The notes under the pieces are model-generated. The model did no database searches. It worked only from the letters and a program-made list of their open reading frames with translations, and was not told where the DNA came from. From positions 1 through 47,207 of the forward strand of contig CAKTXA010000020.1 of assembly GCA_934631005.1 (NCBI GenBank): a stretch of DNA of 47,207 bases, written 5' to 3'. Positions 38,754 to 47,138 of the stretch are shown piece by piece. Origin of the DNA: an uncultured Oscillospiraceae bacterium (GTDB lineage Bacteria; Bacillota; Clostridia; Oscillospirales; Oscillospiraceae). Each line of letters opens with the position of its first letter. The first letter of the stretch is position 1. The position numbers and the translations under genes were made by a program.

Positions 38754-39494
38754 TCAGAGGACTTTTTCCAGGAAAGAACACAGGCGGGGGCTTTCGGGGT
38801 GGGAGAAGAGGGCCTGCGAGGGCTTATCCTCTTCGATCTGGCCGTCTGCCAGAAAGAGCGTGCGGTCGCTGACCTCGCGGGCAAAGCGCATCTCGTGCGT
38901 GACCACGATCATCGTCATGCCGCTCTCGGCCAGCTCCTTCATCACGCCCAGCACCTCGCCGACCATCTCGGGGTCGAGCGCGCTCGTCGGCTCGTCAAAG
39001 AGCATGACCTCCGGGTCCATCATCAGCGCGCGCACGATGGCAATGCGCTGCTTCTGCCCGCCGGAGAGCTGGCTGGGGTAGGCGTCGGCGCGGTCGGCAA
39101 GGCCCACGCGCGCCAGCAGGGCCATGGCTTTCTCCTCGGCCTCGGCCTTCGTCATATGCCGCAGGCGCATGGGCGCGACGGTGAGGTTTTTCATCACGTT
39201 CATGTTGCCGAACAGATTGAACTGCTGGAACACCATGCCCATCTTTTGCCGGTGCAGGTCCACATTCTGTCCCTTTGCGCAAATATCCACGCCGTCGAGC
39301 AGGATCTTGCCGGACGTCGGCTGCTCCAGCAGGTTCAGGCACCGCAGGAACGTACTCTTGCCGCCGCCGCTCGGGCCGATGACGGACACGACCTCGTTTT
39401 TATAAAACGTCGTGCTGATGTGCTTCAGCACCTCCAGCTTGTGAAAGCTCTTGCACAGATCCTGCACCTCGATGAGCTTCTGCTTATTTTCCAT
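38754..39494 (-). CDS. Polar amino-acid ABC transporter ATPase (GlnQ-like)
   Basis: A 246-residue nucleotide-binding subunit. Walker A GPSGGGKSTFLRCLN, signature LSGGQKQRIAIVRAL and Walker B VMLFDEPTSALDPEM are intact, with MGMVFQQFNLF as the Q-loop of the polar amino-acid class. The start at ATG 39494 has AGGAAG seven bases upstream and overlaps the permease end by 11 bases; a TTG at 39515 is less likely. It completes the importer at 39484-41187. Confidence 0.94.
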   Translation of the reverse strand: MENKQKLIEVQDLCKSFHKLEVLKHISTTFYKNEVVSVIGPSGGGKSTFLRCLNLLEQPTSGKILLDGVDICAKGQNVDLHRQKMGMVFQQFNLFGNMNVMKNLTVAPMRLRHMTKAEAEEKAMALLARVGLADRADAYPSQLSGGQKQRIAIVRALMMDPEVMLFDEPTSALDPEMVGEVLGVMKELAESGMTMIVVTHEMRFAREVSDRTLFLADGQIEEDKPSQALFSHPESPRLCSFLEKVL

Positions 39495-40176
39495 GCGACA
39501 GCTTCCTTTCTGCAAGCGAGATGATGCGGCTGCTGAGGAACGTCATCGCAAAGTAGATCACAGCGGCCACGGCCAGACACTCCAGCGTTTTATACGTCGC
39601 GGCGATGACGTCATTTGTGCGGAACATGAGATCGGCGATGCCGATGACCGACACGATGGACGACTCCTTGATGACGGTGACGAATTCATTGCCGAGCGCC
39701 GGGAGGATATTTTTGATCGCCTGCGGCAGCACGACCAGCCGCATTGCCATGGAGCTGGAAAAGCCCACGCTCCGCGCCGCCTCCATCTGGCCGGGGTCCA
39801 CGGCCTGAATGCCGGAGCGGATGATCTCGGCCACATACGCGCAGCTGTTCATGCTCATGGCGATGACGCCTGCGGCGAACCGCGAAAAATTCGGGATCCA
39901 CGCAATCTCCGGGATCTTCACGCCGATCATCGGCAGGCCGTAGAAAATGAACATCAGCTGTACCAGCAGCGGCGTGCCGCGGATAAACTCGATATAGCCC
40001 ACGGCGATCCACCGCAGCGGCGCGATCTTGCCCATGCGCATCACGGCCATCAGCGTGCCGAGGATGGTGCCGAGCAGCACGGAAAAGGCGGCGATGATGA
40101 GCGTATTGCCCACGCCCTCGGCAAAAAAGCTGGGGTATCGCGCAAGGATCTTGCCGATCGTTTCAAAAAATTTCAT
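39484..40176 (-). CDS. Polar amino-acid ABC transporter permease
   Basis: A 230-residue HisM/GlnP-type permease with about five helices. It has the usual YIEFIRGTPLLVQLMFIFYG and the EAA-type loop MEAARSVGFSSSMAMRLVVL. One permease gene is present, so it probably works as a homodimer. It lies 69 bases after the binding-protein gene, with a GC-rich CGCCCCCGCCGGGGCG hairpin in the gap, and overlaps the ATPase gene. Confidence 0.93.
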   Translation of the reverse strand: MKFFETIGKILARYPSFFAEGVGNTLIIAAFSVLLGTILGTLMAVMRMGKIAPLRWIAVGYIEFIRGTPLLVQLMFIFYGLPMIGVKIPEIAWIPNFSRFAAGVIAMSMNSCAYVAEIIRSGIQAVDPGQMEAARSVGFSSSMAMRLVVLPQAIKNILPALGNEFVTVIKESSIVSVIGIADLMFRTNDVIAATYKTLECLAVAAVIYFAMTFLSSRIISLAERKLSHGK

Positions 40177-40245
40177 GGCGCTCTCCTGAACTCAACAGGC
40201 GCGCGCCCCCGCCGGGGCGGGGACGCTGCGCGGGATTTCATTTTC

Positions 40246-41187
40246 TTACAGACCCATGCTGGCGGCAAGTTCTACCGCGTCGTCGTAGGCCTTCTGGTAG
40301 CTGCCGTCGGACGTGACCTGATCAATGACAGCGTTCACAGCTTCCACGAAGCTCTCGTTGCCCTTGGCGATGATGCAGGCCTTGCCGAAGGACGCTTCCT
40401 CAGCGGTGAAGGTGAAGTTCGCGACCTCCAGACCGCCGTCGCTGGTGGCGACGAGGGACTCGCCGACCGCCTGGTCAACGACCAGCCCTGCGATGTTGCC
40501 GTTCTGGACCTCCAGCGCCAGCGCCGGATACTTCTCCAGCTCGAACAGCTCGCTGTCGGGCAGGGCGGACTGGATGAGCTGGGACTGGATGGTGCCCTTC
40601 TGCGCGCCGACCTTCTGCCCGGCGAGCGCTTCCTTGTTGGAGTAGAGATCGGCGTTGCCGGTCTTGACGATGAGCAGCTGGTTGCTGGTCTCATACAGGT
40701 CAGAGAAGTCGATCACCTCGGCCCGCTCCGGCGTCTTGGTGAAGGCGGCGATGCCGATGTCGACCTGGCCGGACTGCACAGCGGGGATGATGCCGTCAAA
40801 GGCCATGTCCACGACCTCCAGCTCGACACCGAGGGAATCGGCGATCTGCTGGGCCAGCCACATATCGCAGCCGGTGAAGCTGGCGTCCAGATCCTTGAAC
40901 TCATACGGGGGATACTGGGCTTCGGTGCCGACGACGAGCTTGCCGGCCTGCTGGATCTTCTCCAGCAGCGAGGCGGGGGCGGCTTCCTCGGCGGGCGCTT
41001 CTTCCGCGGCAGGGGCTTCCGCAGCCGGGGTCTCTTCGGCGGCGGGGGCTTCAGTTTGTGCCGGGGTCTCGGCGGCAGCGGGGGTCTCGGATGTGGCGGG
41101 GCTGCTCGCGCAGCCTGCCAGCAGGCCGGTGGTCAGCACGACGGCCAGCAGAAGCGATACGATCAGTTTGAATGTATTCTTTTTCAT
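40246..41187 (-). CDS. Amino-acid ABC transporter substrate-binding lipoprotein
   Basis: A 313-residue lipoprotein. Signal peptide with lipobox LLAGC (Cys 26), then an unusually long Pro/Ala/Glu/Thr-rich tether (about 27-72) and a family 3 binding domain (GKLVVGTEAQYPPYEFKD, VDMAFDGIIPAVQSGQVDIG, IAAFTKTPERAEVIDFS). Family 3 proteins bind polar amino acids such as glutamine, arginine, cystine or histidine; the exact ligand is not readable here. First gene of the operon, with AAGGAGG before the ATG. Confidence 0.93.
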   Translation of the reverse strand: MKKNTFKLIVSLLLAVVLTTGLLAGCASSPATSETPAAAETPAQTEAPAAEETPAAEAPAAEEAPAEEAAPASLLEKIQQAGKLVVGTEAQYPPYEFKDLDASFTGCDMWLAQQIADSLGVELEVVDMAFDGIIPAVQSGQVDIGIAAFTKTPERAEVIDFSDLYETSNQLLIVKTGNADLYSNKEALAGQKVGAQKGTIQSQLIQSALPDSELFELEKYPALALEVQNGNIAGLVVDQAVGESLVATSDGGLEVANFTFTAEEASFGKACIIAKGNESFVEAVNAVIDQVTSDGSYQKAYDDAVELAASMGL

Positions 41188-41240
41188 GGTTTTCCTCCTT
41201 GTTGCGAATATCGCGTGAATATGTGTTCTTTACACGCATA

Positions 41241-41268
41241 ATTATACATATACCATGCAAAATGTAAA
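41241..41268 (-). promoter_or_regulatory. Promoter of the amino-acid ABC operon
   Basis: Minus strand TTTACA (41263-41268), 16-base spacer, TATAAT (41241-41246). Bases 41269-41340 beyond it hold no gene I can support. Confidence 0.8.
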
Positions 41269-41356
41269 GATGGGAAATTATACAACGATGTGTGCATATC
41301 TCGCGGATAATTGTGCAATTTGAGAATATTCATCCGGATAGAGGGGCGCGGAGACG

Positions 41357-41396
41357 AAAAACGCCCCGCGTGCCGCAGAAAACGGCGCGCGGGGCG
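41357..41396 (-). terminator. Terminator of the larA-aminotransferase operon
   Basis: Minus strand stem from CGCCCCGCG (41362-41370) and CGCGGGGCG (41388-41396), extended inward by GCCG/CGGC, followed on the minus strand by TTTTT (41357-41361). Confidence 0.85.
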
Positions 41397-41407
41397 AGTG
41401 CATATAT

Positions 41408-42556
41408 TCAGAATGCGAGCTGCTCCATGCGGTCGTAGGCTTCCCGGAGCTTTTCGTGATCGACGGTGCAGGCGATGCGGAAGTGCTGCTTGCCGGTCGC
41501 GCCGAACACATCGCCGGTGGTGACGAGAATGTGCGCGCGGTCGAGCAGCTGCGCGCAGAACTCCGGGGCCGTCAGCCCCGTCTTTTCCACGCCCGGGAAC
41601 AGGTAGAACGTCCCGCGCGGCGGTACGAGCGTGAGATAGGGGAGCTTCGCCAGCCGCTCGGCGGAGTAGAAGATGCGGTCGCGGTAGGCAGCGATGTATG
41701 CCTCGCGGATGTGCGCGCGCTCGCGCAGCGCGGCAATGGCCGCGCGCTGCGACACCGACGGCGCGGAGTAAATGAGCGAGCCGTTCACGCGGTTCATCAC
41801 CGCCAGCAGCTCCGGCTCCGCGAGGATCGCGCCGACGCGCCAGCCAGTCATCATATAGTTTTTCGAGAAGCTGTTGAGCGTGATGGTGCGTTTTTCCATA
41901 TCCGGCAGCGTGCGCATGGGGATGTACGTGCCGTCAAAGAGATAGGTCGTGTAAATCTCGTCCGCAGCGATGAGCAGATCGTGCGCCTTGGCCACGTCCG
42001 CCAGCAGCTCCAGCGCCGGGCGGTCATAGGCCATGCCGGTCGGGTTCGTGGGGTTATTGAAGATGATGGCCTTCGTGCGCGGCGTGATGGCGGCGCGCAG
42101 ACGGCCGGGATCGATGGCGTACTGCTCCTCGGCATACGTCGGCACCTCCACGCATACGCCGCCCGCCAGCTCGATCTGGCTGCGGTACATGGAGAAATAC
42201 GGCGAAAAGACGATGACCTCGTCGCCGGGGTCAAGGATCGTCAGCATCACGAGCGCCATGCCAAGGCAGCTCGAGGCCGTGATGAGCACATGATCGGGGG
42301 TCACGGCCTGCCCGAAATCCTCCTGCCACGCCGTGCAGATGGCACGGATGAGCTCCTTGTCACCGCGTGGGTCGCCATAGTGCGTGTGCCCGGCGCAGGC
42401 GTCGCGGTAGGCGGCGTCGATGATGGCGCGGTCGGTCACAAAATCGGTGTCGCCGATGCTGAGGTCAATGACGTCCGAATATTTTTCCAGCGCCGCCGTG
42501 TCAAGCGACAAGCCGCCGCCTGTGTGCTGAAAGCGCTTTGCAATGTAGCTTTTCAT
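41408..42556 (-). CDS. PLP-dependent aminotransferase, class I/II
   Basis: A 382-residue fold-type I enzyme. The PLP lysine is K232 in LNSFSKNYMMTGWRVG; D199 (AADEIY) and NNPTNPTG (about 167-174) are the other cofactor contacts. It transfers an amino group between an amino acid and a 2-oxo acid; the substrate is not readable. It overlaps larA by four bases, so it is translated with the lactate-racemase-like gene, hinting at a 2-hydroxy/2-oxo acid link. GGAGGG precedes ATG 42556. Confidence 0.92.
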   Translation of the reverse strand: MKSYIAKRFQHTGGGLSLDTAALEKYSDVIDLSIGDTDFVTDRAIIDAAYRDACAGHTHYGDPRGDKELIRAICTAWQEDFGQAVTPDHVLITASSCLGMALVMLTILDPGDEVIVFSPYFSMYRSQIELAGGVCVEVPTYAEEQYAIDPGRLRAAITPRTKAIIFNNPTNPTGMAYDRPALELLADVAKAHDLLIAADEIYTTYLFDGTYIPMRTLPDMEKRTITLNSFSKNYMMTGWRVGAILAEPELLAVMNRVNGSLIYSAPSVSQRAAIAALRERAHIREAYIAAYRDRIFYSAERLAKLPYLTLVPPRGTFYLFPGVEKTGLTAPEFCAQLLDRAHILVTTGDVFGATGKQHFRIACTVDHEKLREAYDRMEQLAF

Positions 42557-43839
42557 CGGGATCCCTCCTTCGTCAGATGCGGAATGACGGTCGCGCCGTT
42601 GGGGATGACGTAGATGGACTTGCCGTCCAGCTGCGCCGCCTGCAAAAGCGCGTTCAGATCGGAATAGGCGTGCATCCCCATGGGTGCGACGCACGCGTCG
42701 GGGATGGATGAATACAGCAGAATGCGGCTGCGCTGCGCCTGCTCGCAGTTTTGAAAGAAGATGTAGCCCGCCACGGTGAACGCTTCACGCAGGCGCTGCT
42801 CGATGGTGCCGTCCTGCAGATTTTTGGCCCAGCCGAAGTACTCCTCCGGCCCGCCGCCCTCCGGCGCTTCGATGAACAAAATGAGCGTGCCGCCGGGTTT
42901 CAGGCCGCTTTCCACGTTGTCGATGGTCTTGGTGCCCTGATAGAGCGAAATGTCCTTCGGAAAGCCGCCGCAGCTGGCCACGATCACGTCGGCGAGCTCG
43001 GGGATGTCCACCTTGTAATATTCGTCGACCTGCCGGCAGCCGGCCTCCCACGCGTGCAGCCAGTGGCCGGAGAAGATGGACGCGAGCTGCATCTGCGCGT
43101 TCATCACGAGATTCACCATAAAGAGATTCTGGATCATCGCCGCCGCTTCGCACATATCCTCGTGCAGCGGGTTTCCCGCCAGCACGCCGTTGCCGATGGC
43201 GGGGTTGGAGCGCAGGCGCGCCGCGTCAAGGGAGTAGGCGTGGTTGTGGCGGATGGTCGCAAGGCCGCTCACGCCGGGGAGGATGCTCTTGCGCCCGCCG
43301 CCGAAGCCCGCCATGATGTGGTGCGCGCACGCGCCAAGGCAGATCACAAGCCCGGCCGTCGCCACGGTGCGGTTCACCCACACGGGCGTGTCGTGCGCCG
43401 TGGTGCCGAGGTAGACGAGATCGTCTGCCTGACAGTCGTGATTTTCCACGCGGAAGCGGTCAAAAACGGCGTCGGTCACGAGCGTGCGCAGCTCGCTTTC
43501 GCTGCCGCCCGGGTGCGTGCCGTTGGCCACGACGATGGTCACGTCGGCGGGATCGACGCAGCAGACTGCGGTCAGGTAGTCCGTCAGGTGCGGAATGACC
43601 AGATCCTGCCGCATCCAGAAGCGCGTGATGTCGCTCACGACCAGCGCGATCTTCTGCCCCGGTACAGCCAGCGCCCGCAGCGGCGCGGCGTCGATGGGGT
43701 CATCCAGACTCTTCCACAGCGCCTTTTTAATATCGGGCAGCGGGGGGACGGCTTTGCCGTGCAGCACGCCGAGCACCTGATGCTTGTCCAGCGGCAGCGT
43801 CACGCTGCCTTTTCCGTATGCAAATGAATACTCTTTCAT
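42553..43839 (-). CDS. larA: Nickel-dependent lactate racemase family protein (LarA-like)
   Basis: A 428-residue LarA-family protein. Key positions fall almost at the Lactobacillus plantarum numbering as I recall it: H109 in NGTHP, H174 in AHH, K184 in GGGRKSILPG (carries the nickel-pincer nucleotide) and H200 in HNH. Archetype activity is interconversion of D- and L-lactate, but many paralogues racemise or epimerise other 2-hydroxy acids. The cofactor maturation genes larB, larC and larE are not in this window and must lie elsewhere if the enzyme is active. The downstream aminotransferase suggests a wider 2-hydroxy/2-amino acid pathway. Confidence 0.85.
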   Translation of the reverse strand: MKEYSFAYGKGSVTLPLDKHQVLGVLHGKAVPPLPDIKKALWKSLDDPIDAAPLRALAVPGQKIALVVSDITRFWMRQDLVIPHLTDYLTAVCCVDPADVTIVVANGTHPGGSESELRTLVTDAVFDRFRVENHDCQADDLVYLGTTAHDTPVWVNRTVATAGLVICLGACAHHIMAGFGGGRKSILPGVSGLATIRHNHAYSLDAARLRSNPAIGNGVLAGNPLHEDMCEAAAMIQNLFMVNLVMNAQMQLASIFSGHWLHAWEAGCRQVDEYYKVDIPELADVIVASCGGFPKDISLYQGTKTIDNVESGLKPGGTLILFIEAPEGGGPEEYFGWAKNLQDGTIEQRLREAFTVAGYIFFQNCEQAQRSRILLYSSIPDACVAPMGMHAYSDLNALLQAAQLDGKSIYVIPNGATVIPHLTKEGSR

Positions 43840-43881
43840 GTTTCATCACCAAATTTGCATATAGATTCCTGATTTTTCAAT

Positions 43882-43910
43882 AGTATACACGCATCGGTGC
43901 ATCTTCGCAA
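43882..43910 (-). promoter_or_regulatory. Promoter of the larA operon
   Basis: Minus strand TTGCGA (43905-43910), 17-base spacer, TATACT (43882-43887). Confidence 0.7.
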
Positions 43911-43914
43911 GAGC

Positions 43915-43955
43915 AAAACCGCCCATTCCTTGCAGGAAATTCGGGCGGTTTTTTG
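43915..43955. terminator. Terminator after the MerR gene
   Basis: AAAACCGCCC (43915-43924) pairs with GGGCGGTTTT (43943-43952) and an inner ATTCCT/AGGAAAT pairs as well. T-runs exist on both strands. It separates the MerR gene from the larA promoter. Confidence 0.8.
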
Positions 43956-43969
43956 TGCGAACGGGACAG

Positions 43970-44776
43970 TTACGGCGCGACCGGAACGACCAGACGCGAG
44001 CAGTAGTGCTGCGTTTCGATCTCCCGGCCGGTGTAGGGCGCGACCACGCCCAGAATGCGCGGGGCTGCCGTGGGCGTGAGACCTCTCGCCTTTACCTCCC
44101 GGCCCAGCCGCAGCCACGCCTCATCCACGCCGCTGTAGTCGCCGCAGTACAGCACCGACAGCGCGCGGCATTCCGGCAGTGTCACGGCGTCCTCGGGCGC
44201 TTCCTCCGGCCGCACCGGGACGCAGACGGCGAAGCGGTAGGGCGTGTCGGTGATGTAGTCCTCCAGATAATCCTGCCGCTCATAGATGTTGAACAGCGGC
44301 TCGTCGGAGAGGACGCAGCCGCGGCGGACGCAGTCGGCGTAAAACGCGTACATGGCGTCGTAGCGCTCCTTGAATGTCAGGCCAAACATCCAGTGGATCC
44401 GGCACGTCACGGCGGGCAGCGTCATCACCTGCACGGACCAGCTGGGCGGTTCGGCGGCGCGCAGGCGCAGCTCCTCCACGCTGCGCTGCAGGTCGTGCAG
44501 GCGCTTTTCCTGCACCGCCAGCTGGCCGGAGGCCTCGCCGCCGTGCGTGTAATACGCGGCGATCTCGTCCGTGGACAGGCCCATCGCCTTGAATTTCTCG
44601 ATCTGTAAAATGCGCGCCACATTGTGATTGTCATAGTACCGCCGCCCGCTCTCAGGGGCAATGTAGGCGGGCGTGAGCAGCCCCTTTTCCTCCAGCCGCA
44701 TCAGCGTGCTGCGCGACAGGCCGCAGGCGTGGGCGGCCTCGGTGATCTGAAAGAGCTTTTTTGTGTCCGGCGCCAT
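43970..44776 (-). CDS. MerR family transcriptional regulator with GyrI-like effector domain
   Basis: A 268-residue regulator. The MerR winged helix is at about 9-78 (FQITEAAHACGLSRSTLMRL, GRRYYDNHNVARILQIEKFK), then a coiled coil (about 82-108) and a GyrI/BmrR-type small-molecule domain (about 115-268; YRFAVCVPVRPEEAPEDA). Such proteins untwist promoters with overlong spacers when a drug-like ligand binds. The divergent SLH gene has exactly such a promoter (19-base spacer with a dyad), so it is the likely target, together with the MerR gene itself. GGAGG lies upstream of the ATG. Confidence 0.9.
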   Translation of the reverse strand: MAPDTKKLFQITEAAHACGLSRSTLMRLEEKGLLTPAYIAPESGRRYYDNHNVARILQIEKFKAMGLSTDEIAAYYTHGGEASGQLAVQEKRLHDLQRSVEELRLRAAEPPSWSVQVMTLPAVTCRIHWMFGLTFKERYDAMYAFYADCVRRGCVLSDEPLFNIYERQDYLEDYITDTPYRFAVCVPVRPEEAPEDAVTLPECRALSVLYCGDYSGVDEAWLRLGREVKARGLTPTAAPRILGVVAPYTGREIETQHYCSRLVVPVAP

Positions 44777-44795
44777 ATTTTTTCCTCCTGACCAC

Positions 44796-44826
44796 TTGCT
44801 TCGTTCAAGGGTGAACGGGTTATAAT
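44796..44826 (+). promoter_or_regulatory. MerR-type promoter of the SLH gene
   Basis: TTGCTT (44796-44801), a 19-base spacer, TATAAT (44821-44826). The spacer holds the inverted repeat CGTTCA-AGGG-TGAACG (44802-44817). Long spacer plus central dyad is the classic MerR-regulated layout. Confidence 0.75.
44802..44817. promoter_or_regulatory. MerR operator dyad
   Basis: A perfect 6-bp inverted repeat CGTTCA/TGAACG with four central bases, between the -35 and -10 of the SLH promoter and in the 5' leader of the MerR gene. The regulator at 43970 is the obvious candidate to bind it. Confidence 0.7.
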
Positions 44827-44829
44827 CCC

Positions 44830-44857
44830 ATTATACGAAGCGCCCCGCCGATGTCAA
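44830..44857 (-). promoter_or_regulatory. Promoter of the MerR gene
   Basis: Minus strand TTGACA (44852-44857), 16-base spacer, TATAAT (44830-44835). It overlaps, back to back, the SLH promoter, so the two start points compete within about 60 bases. Confidence 0.8.
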
Positions 44858-44901
44858 GTCGGGGGGCGAAAACGGAATCTGAAAAGGGGAGTGCGAGGAA
44901 T

Positions 44902-47130
44902 ATGAAACGAAACGGAAGGCTCCTGCGGGCGCTGCTGTGCGCGGCGCTGATCATGCTCGCTCTCGCGGTGGGCGCGGCGGCTGCGGACGAAGCGACGGTG
45001 ACGTGGCTCGGGGCCAATCACCTCTCGGTCGGCGGCGTGGACGTCACGGCGGCCAATGCCGACAGCATCACGGGGGATGGCATCACCGGAACGGTCTCCT
45101 TTGCCGTAAAGGACGGCGTGCCGACGCTGACGCTGAACGGCGCGACGATCACGGGCGGCAAGAAGGTCAGCCGGTCGGGCGTTTATGTCCAGCCCGTCTA
45201 TTGCCCCGGAGCCGATCTGACCGTGGTGCTGTCCGGCGACAACCGTATCATTCCGACGGCGCAGGAAAACGCCGTGACGGTGGGCTTTTTGGCCCCCACT
45301 GATAATGATGGCGCGCTGACGATCACGGGCGATGAGAATGCTACGCTGGAGGTTCGGGCAGAGCGTTCGGCACTGTACATCGACAAAAACGTGACGATTC
45401 GCGGCGGCAAGTGCTATACGTTCCACTCGGGGAGCGGATATTACAACGAAAAAGGCTTCTATGCCAACGGAGAACTGCTCATCGAAGGTGCTACGCTGAT
45501 CGCTGAAAGCGATAACGCCTGCGGTATTTATGCCGCCGATGGCACGCTGACCATCCGGAACAGCACAGTCACGGCGACCGGCAATTCTTCGTCGGCAAAT
45601 ACTTACGCAGGCATTTCGGCGAACTGCCAATTTGAGATCTATGACAGCACCGTGACTGCTACGGGAAGCGCGCAGGGCATCTGGGCGAGCAGCTATTATG
45701 GTATCTATATCGCTGGCGACAGTACTGTCGTTAAAGCAACGGCTGCGGCTGGGCAGGCTGCGATGGTCGTTGACTTTTACACAGATCAGTACTGGGACAT
45801 TGATCTGGGAGACGGGCTGGCCGTTGCCGCTCCGGCGGGCGGCAGAATCACATGGGTGGATCCTCTCGACTCCGCTATGGTATACCATAAAGGCTACACC
45901 ATTGTCGACAGCGAGGGCAATGTCGCCAGCAGCGTCACGATCCACAAGCACAGCTTCACGCGGGAAGCGGTGGAGGATCAATACAAAAAGAGCGACGCGA
46001 CGTGCACGAGTCCCGCAAAATATTATTACTCCTGCTCGATCGAGCAGGACGGCAGCGCCTGCGGCGCTGCCGGGACAACGACCTTTGTCTACGGCGAAAA
46101 GGCCCCCGCCAATCACACCGGCGAGCCGAGCGACTGGCTGTCGGATGCGGACGGACACTGGAAGGAATACGCCTGCTGCCGCGCCAAAACATCGCAGGCC
46201 GGGCACATCGAAGCACTGCCTGTAAAAGAAAATGGGGTCGCGGCGACGTGCGAGACGGACGGCGGATATGACGACGTGGTGTACTGCGAGGTCTGCTGCA
46301 GGGAGCTGAGCCGCACCTCGTATACCATCCCCGCCACCGGCCATGTGTGGGGCGATTGGATCGTGACCACGCCCGCCACCGTGAACGCCGCGGGCGTGGA
46401 GACCAAGACGTGCCAGAACGACCCGTCGCACACCATGACGCGCGCGATCAAAAAGCTCACGCCCACAACGGGCACCGTCGGCGTGCCGTCTGTGCGGGAT
46501 GTGCCCGCGGTGGCCGCGGAAGCGGCAAAGACCGTGTTCTCCGCCTGCGCGGGCTCGCGCGCCTGCCCCATCCATCCGTTTGAGGACGCCAGCTCCGCGG
46601 CGTGGTATCACGACGGCGTGCACTACTGCCTGGACGAAGGACTGATGACCGGCGTCGGCGGCGGCCGCTTTGCGCCGGACGGCGGCATGACACGCGCGAT
46701 GCTCGTGGCGGTGCTGCACCGTCTGGAGGGCGAGCCGGATGCGGACGGCGGCGCGGCGTTCACAGATGTTGCCGCGGACGCGTGGTATGCCGACGCGGTC
46801 GGCTGGGCATCGTCTGAGGGCATTGTGGACGGCTACGGCGACGGCCGCTTCGGCCCGGACGACGCGCTGACGCGCGAGCAGCTGGCGGCGATTTTGTACC
46901 GCTACGCGCGCTACCGCGGCCTTGCCGCGGCGGCGGACGAGGCGCTGACGCGCTATGCCGACGCCGCGCAGATCGCGGGCTATGCCGCGTCCGCTCTGCG
47001 CTGGGCGTGCGGCAGCGGGCTTGTGGACGGCATGGTGCAGAACGGCAGGGCCGTGCTCCTGCCCGCCAGCGCCGTGACCCGCGCACAGACGGCTGCCATC
47101 CTCCAGCGCCTGTGCACAAAGCTGCTGTAA
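44902..47130 (+). CDS. Exported SLH-domain surface protein
   Basis: A 742-residue exported protein. Signal peptide about 1-28 (LLRALLCAALIMLALAVGAA). Residues about 60-340 look like a right-handed beta-helix with repeated short strands (LTITGDENATLEVRAERSAL, GTLTIRNSTVTATG). A Cys-paired linker region follows (about 350-540; ATCTSPAKYYYSC, ATCETDGGYDDVVYC, ATGHVWGDW). Three S-layer homology repeats close it (about 567-742; FEDASSAAWYHDGVHYCLDE, FTDVAADAWYADAVGWASSE, then a degenerate third). SLH domains hold proteins to pyruvylated wall polymer. ATG 44902 begins the signal peptide, with GAGGAA just upstream. Likely controlled by the divergent MerR regulator. Confidence 0.9.
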   Translation: MKRNGRLLRALLCAALIMLALAVGAAAADEATVTWLGANHLSVGGVDVTAANADSITGDGITGTVSFAVKDGVPTLTLNGATITGGKKVSRSGVYVQPVYCPGADLTVVLSGDNRIIPTAQENAVTVGFLAPTDNDGALTITGDENATLEVRAERSALYIDKNVTIRGGKCYTFHSGSGYYNEKGFYANGELLIEGATLIAESDNACGIYAADGTLTIRNSTVTATGNSSSANTYAGISANCQFEIYDSTVTATGSAQGIWASSYYGIYIAGDSTVVKATAAAGQAAMVVDFYTDQYWDIDLGDGLAVAAPAGGRITWVDPLDSAMVYHKGYTIVDSEGNVASSVTIHKHSFTREAVEDQYKKSDATCTSPAKYYYSCSIEQDGSACGAAGTTTFVYGEKAPANHTGEPSDWLSDADGHWKEYACCRAKTSQAGHIEALPVKENGVAATCETDGGYDDVVYCEVCCRELSRTSYTIPATGHVWGDWIVTTPATVNAAGVETKTCQNDPSHTMTRAIKKLTPTTGTVGVPSVRDVPAVAAEAAKTVFSACAGSRACPIHPFEDASSAAWYHDGVHYCLDEGLMTGVGGGRFAPDGGMTRAMLVAVLHRLEGEPDADGGAAFTDVAADAWYADAVGWASSEGIVDGYGDGRFGPDDALTREQLAAILYRYARYRGLAAAADEALTRYADAAQIAGYAASALRWACGSGLVDGMVQNGRAVLLPASAVTRAQTAAILQRLCTKLL

Positions 47131-47138
47131 AGTCAAAA

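Noticed and set aside
41278..41511. 77-codon frame on the minus strand
   Set aside because: It spans the aminotransferase 3' end and its terminator in another frame and is Ser/Ala-rich shadow sequence.
44854..47136. 760-codon open frame on the minus strand
   Set aside because: Opposite the SLH protein gene, Arg/Ala/His-rich with no recognisable domain; the plus-strand product has a signal peptide and three SLH repeats.
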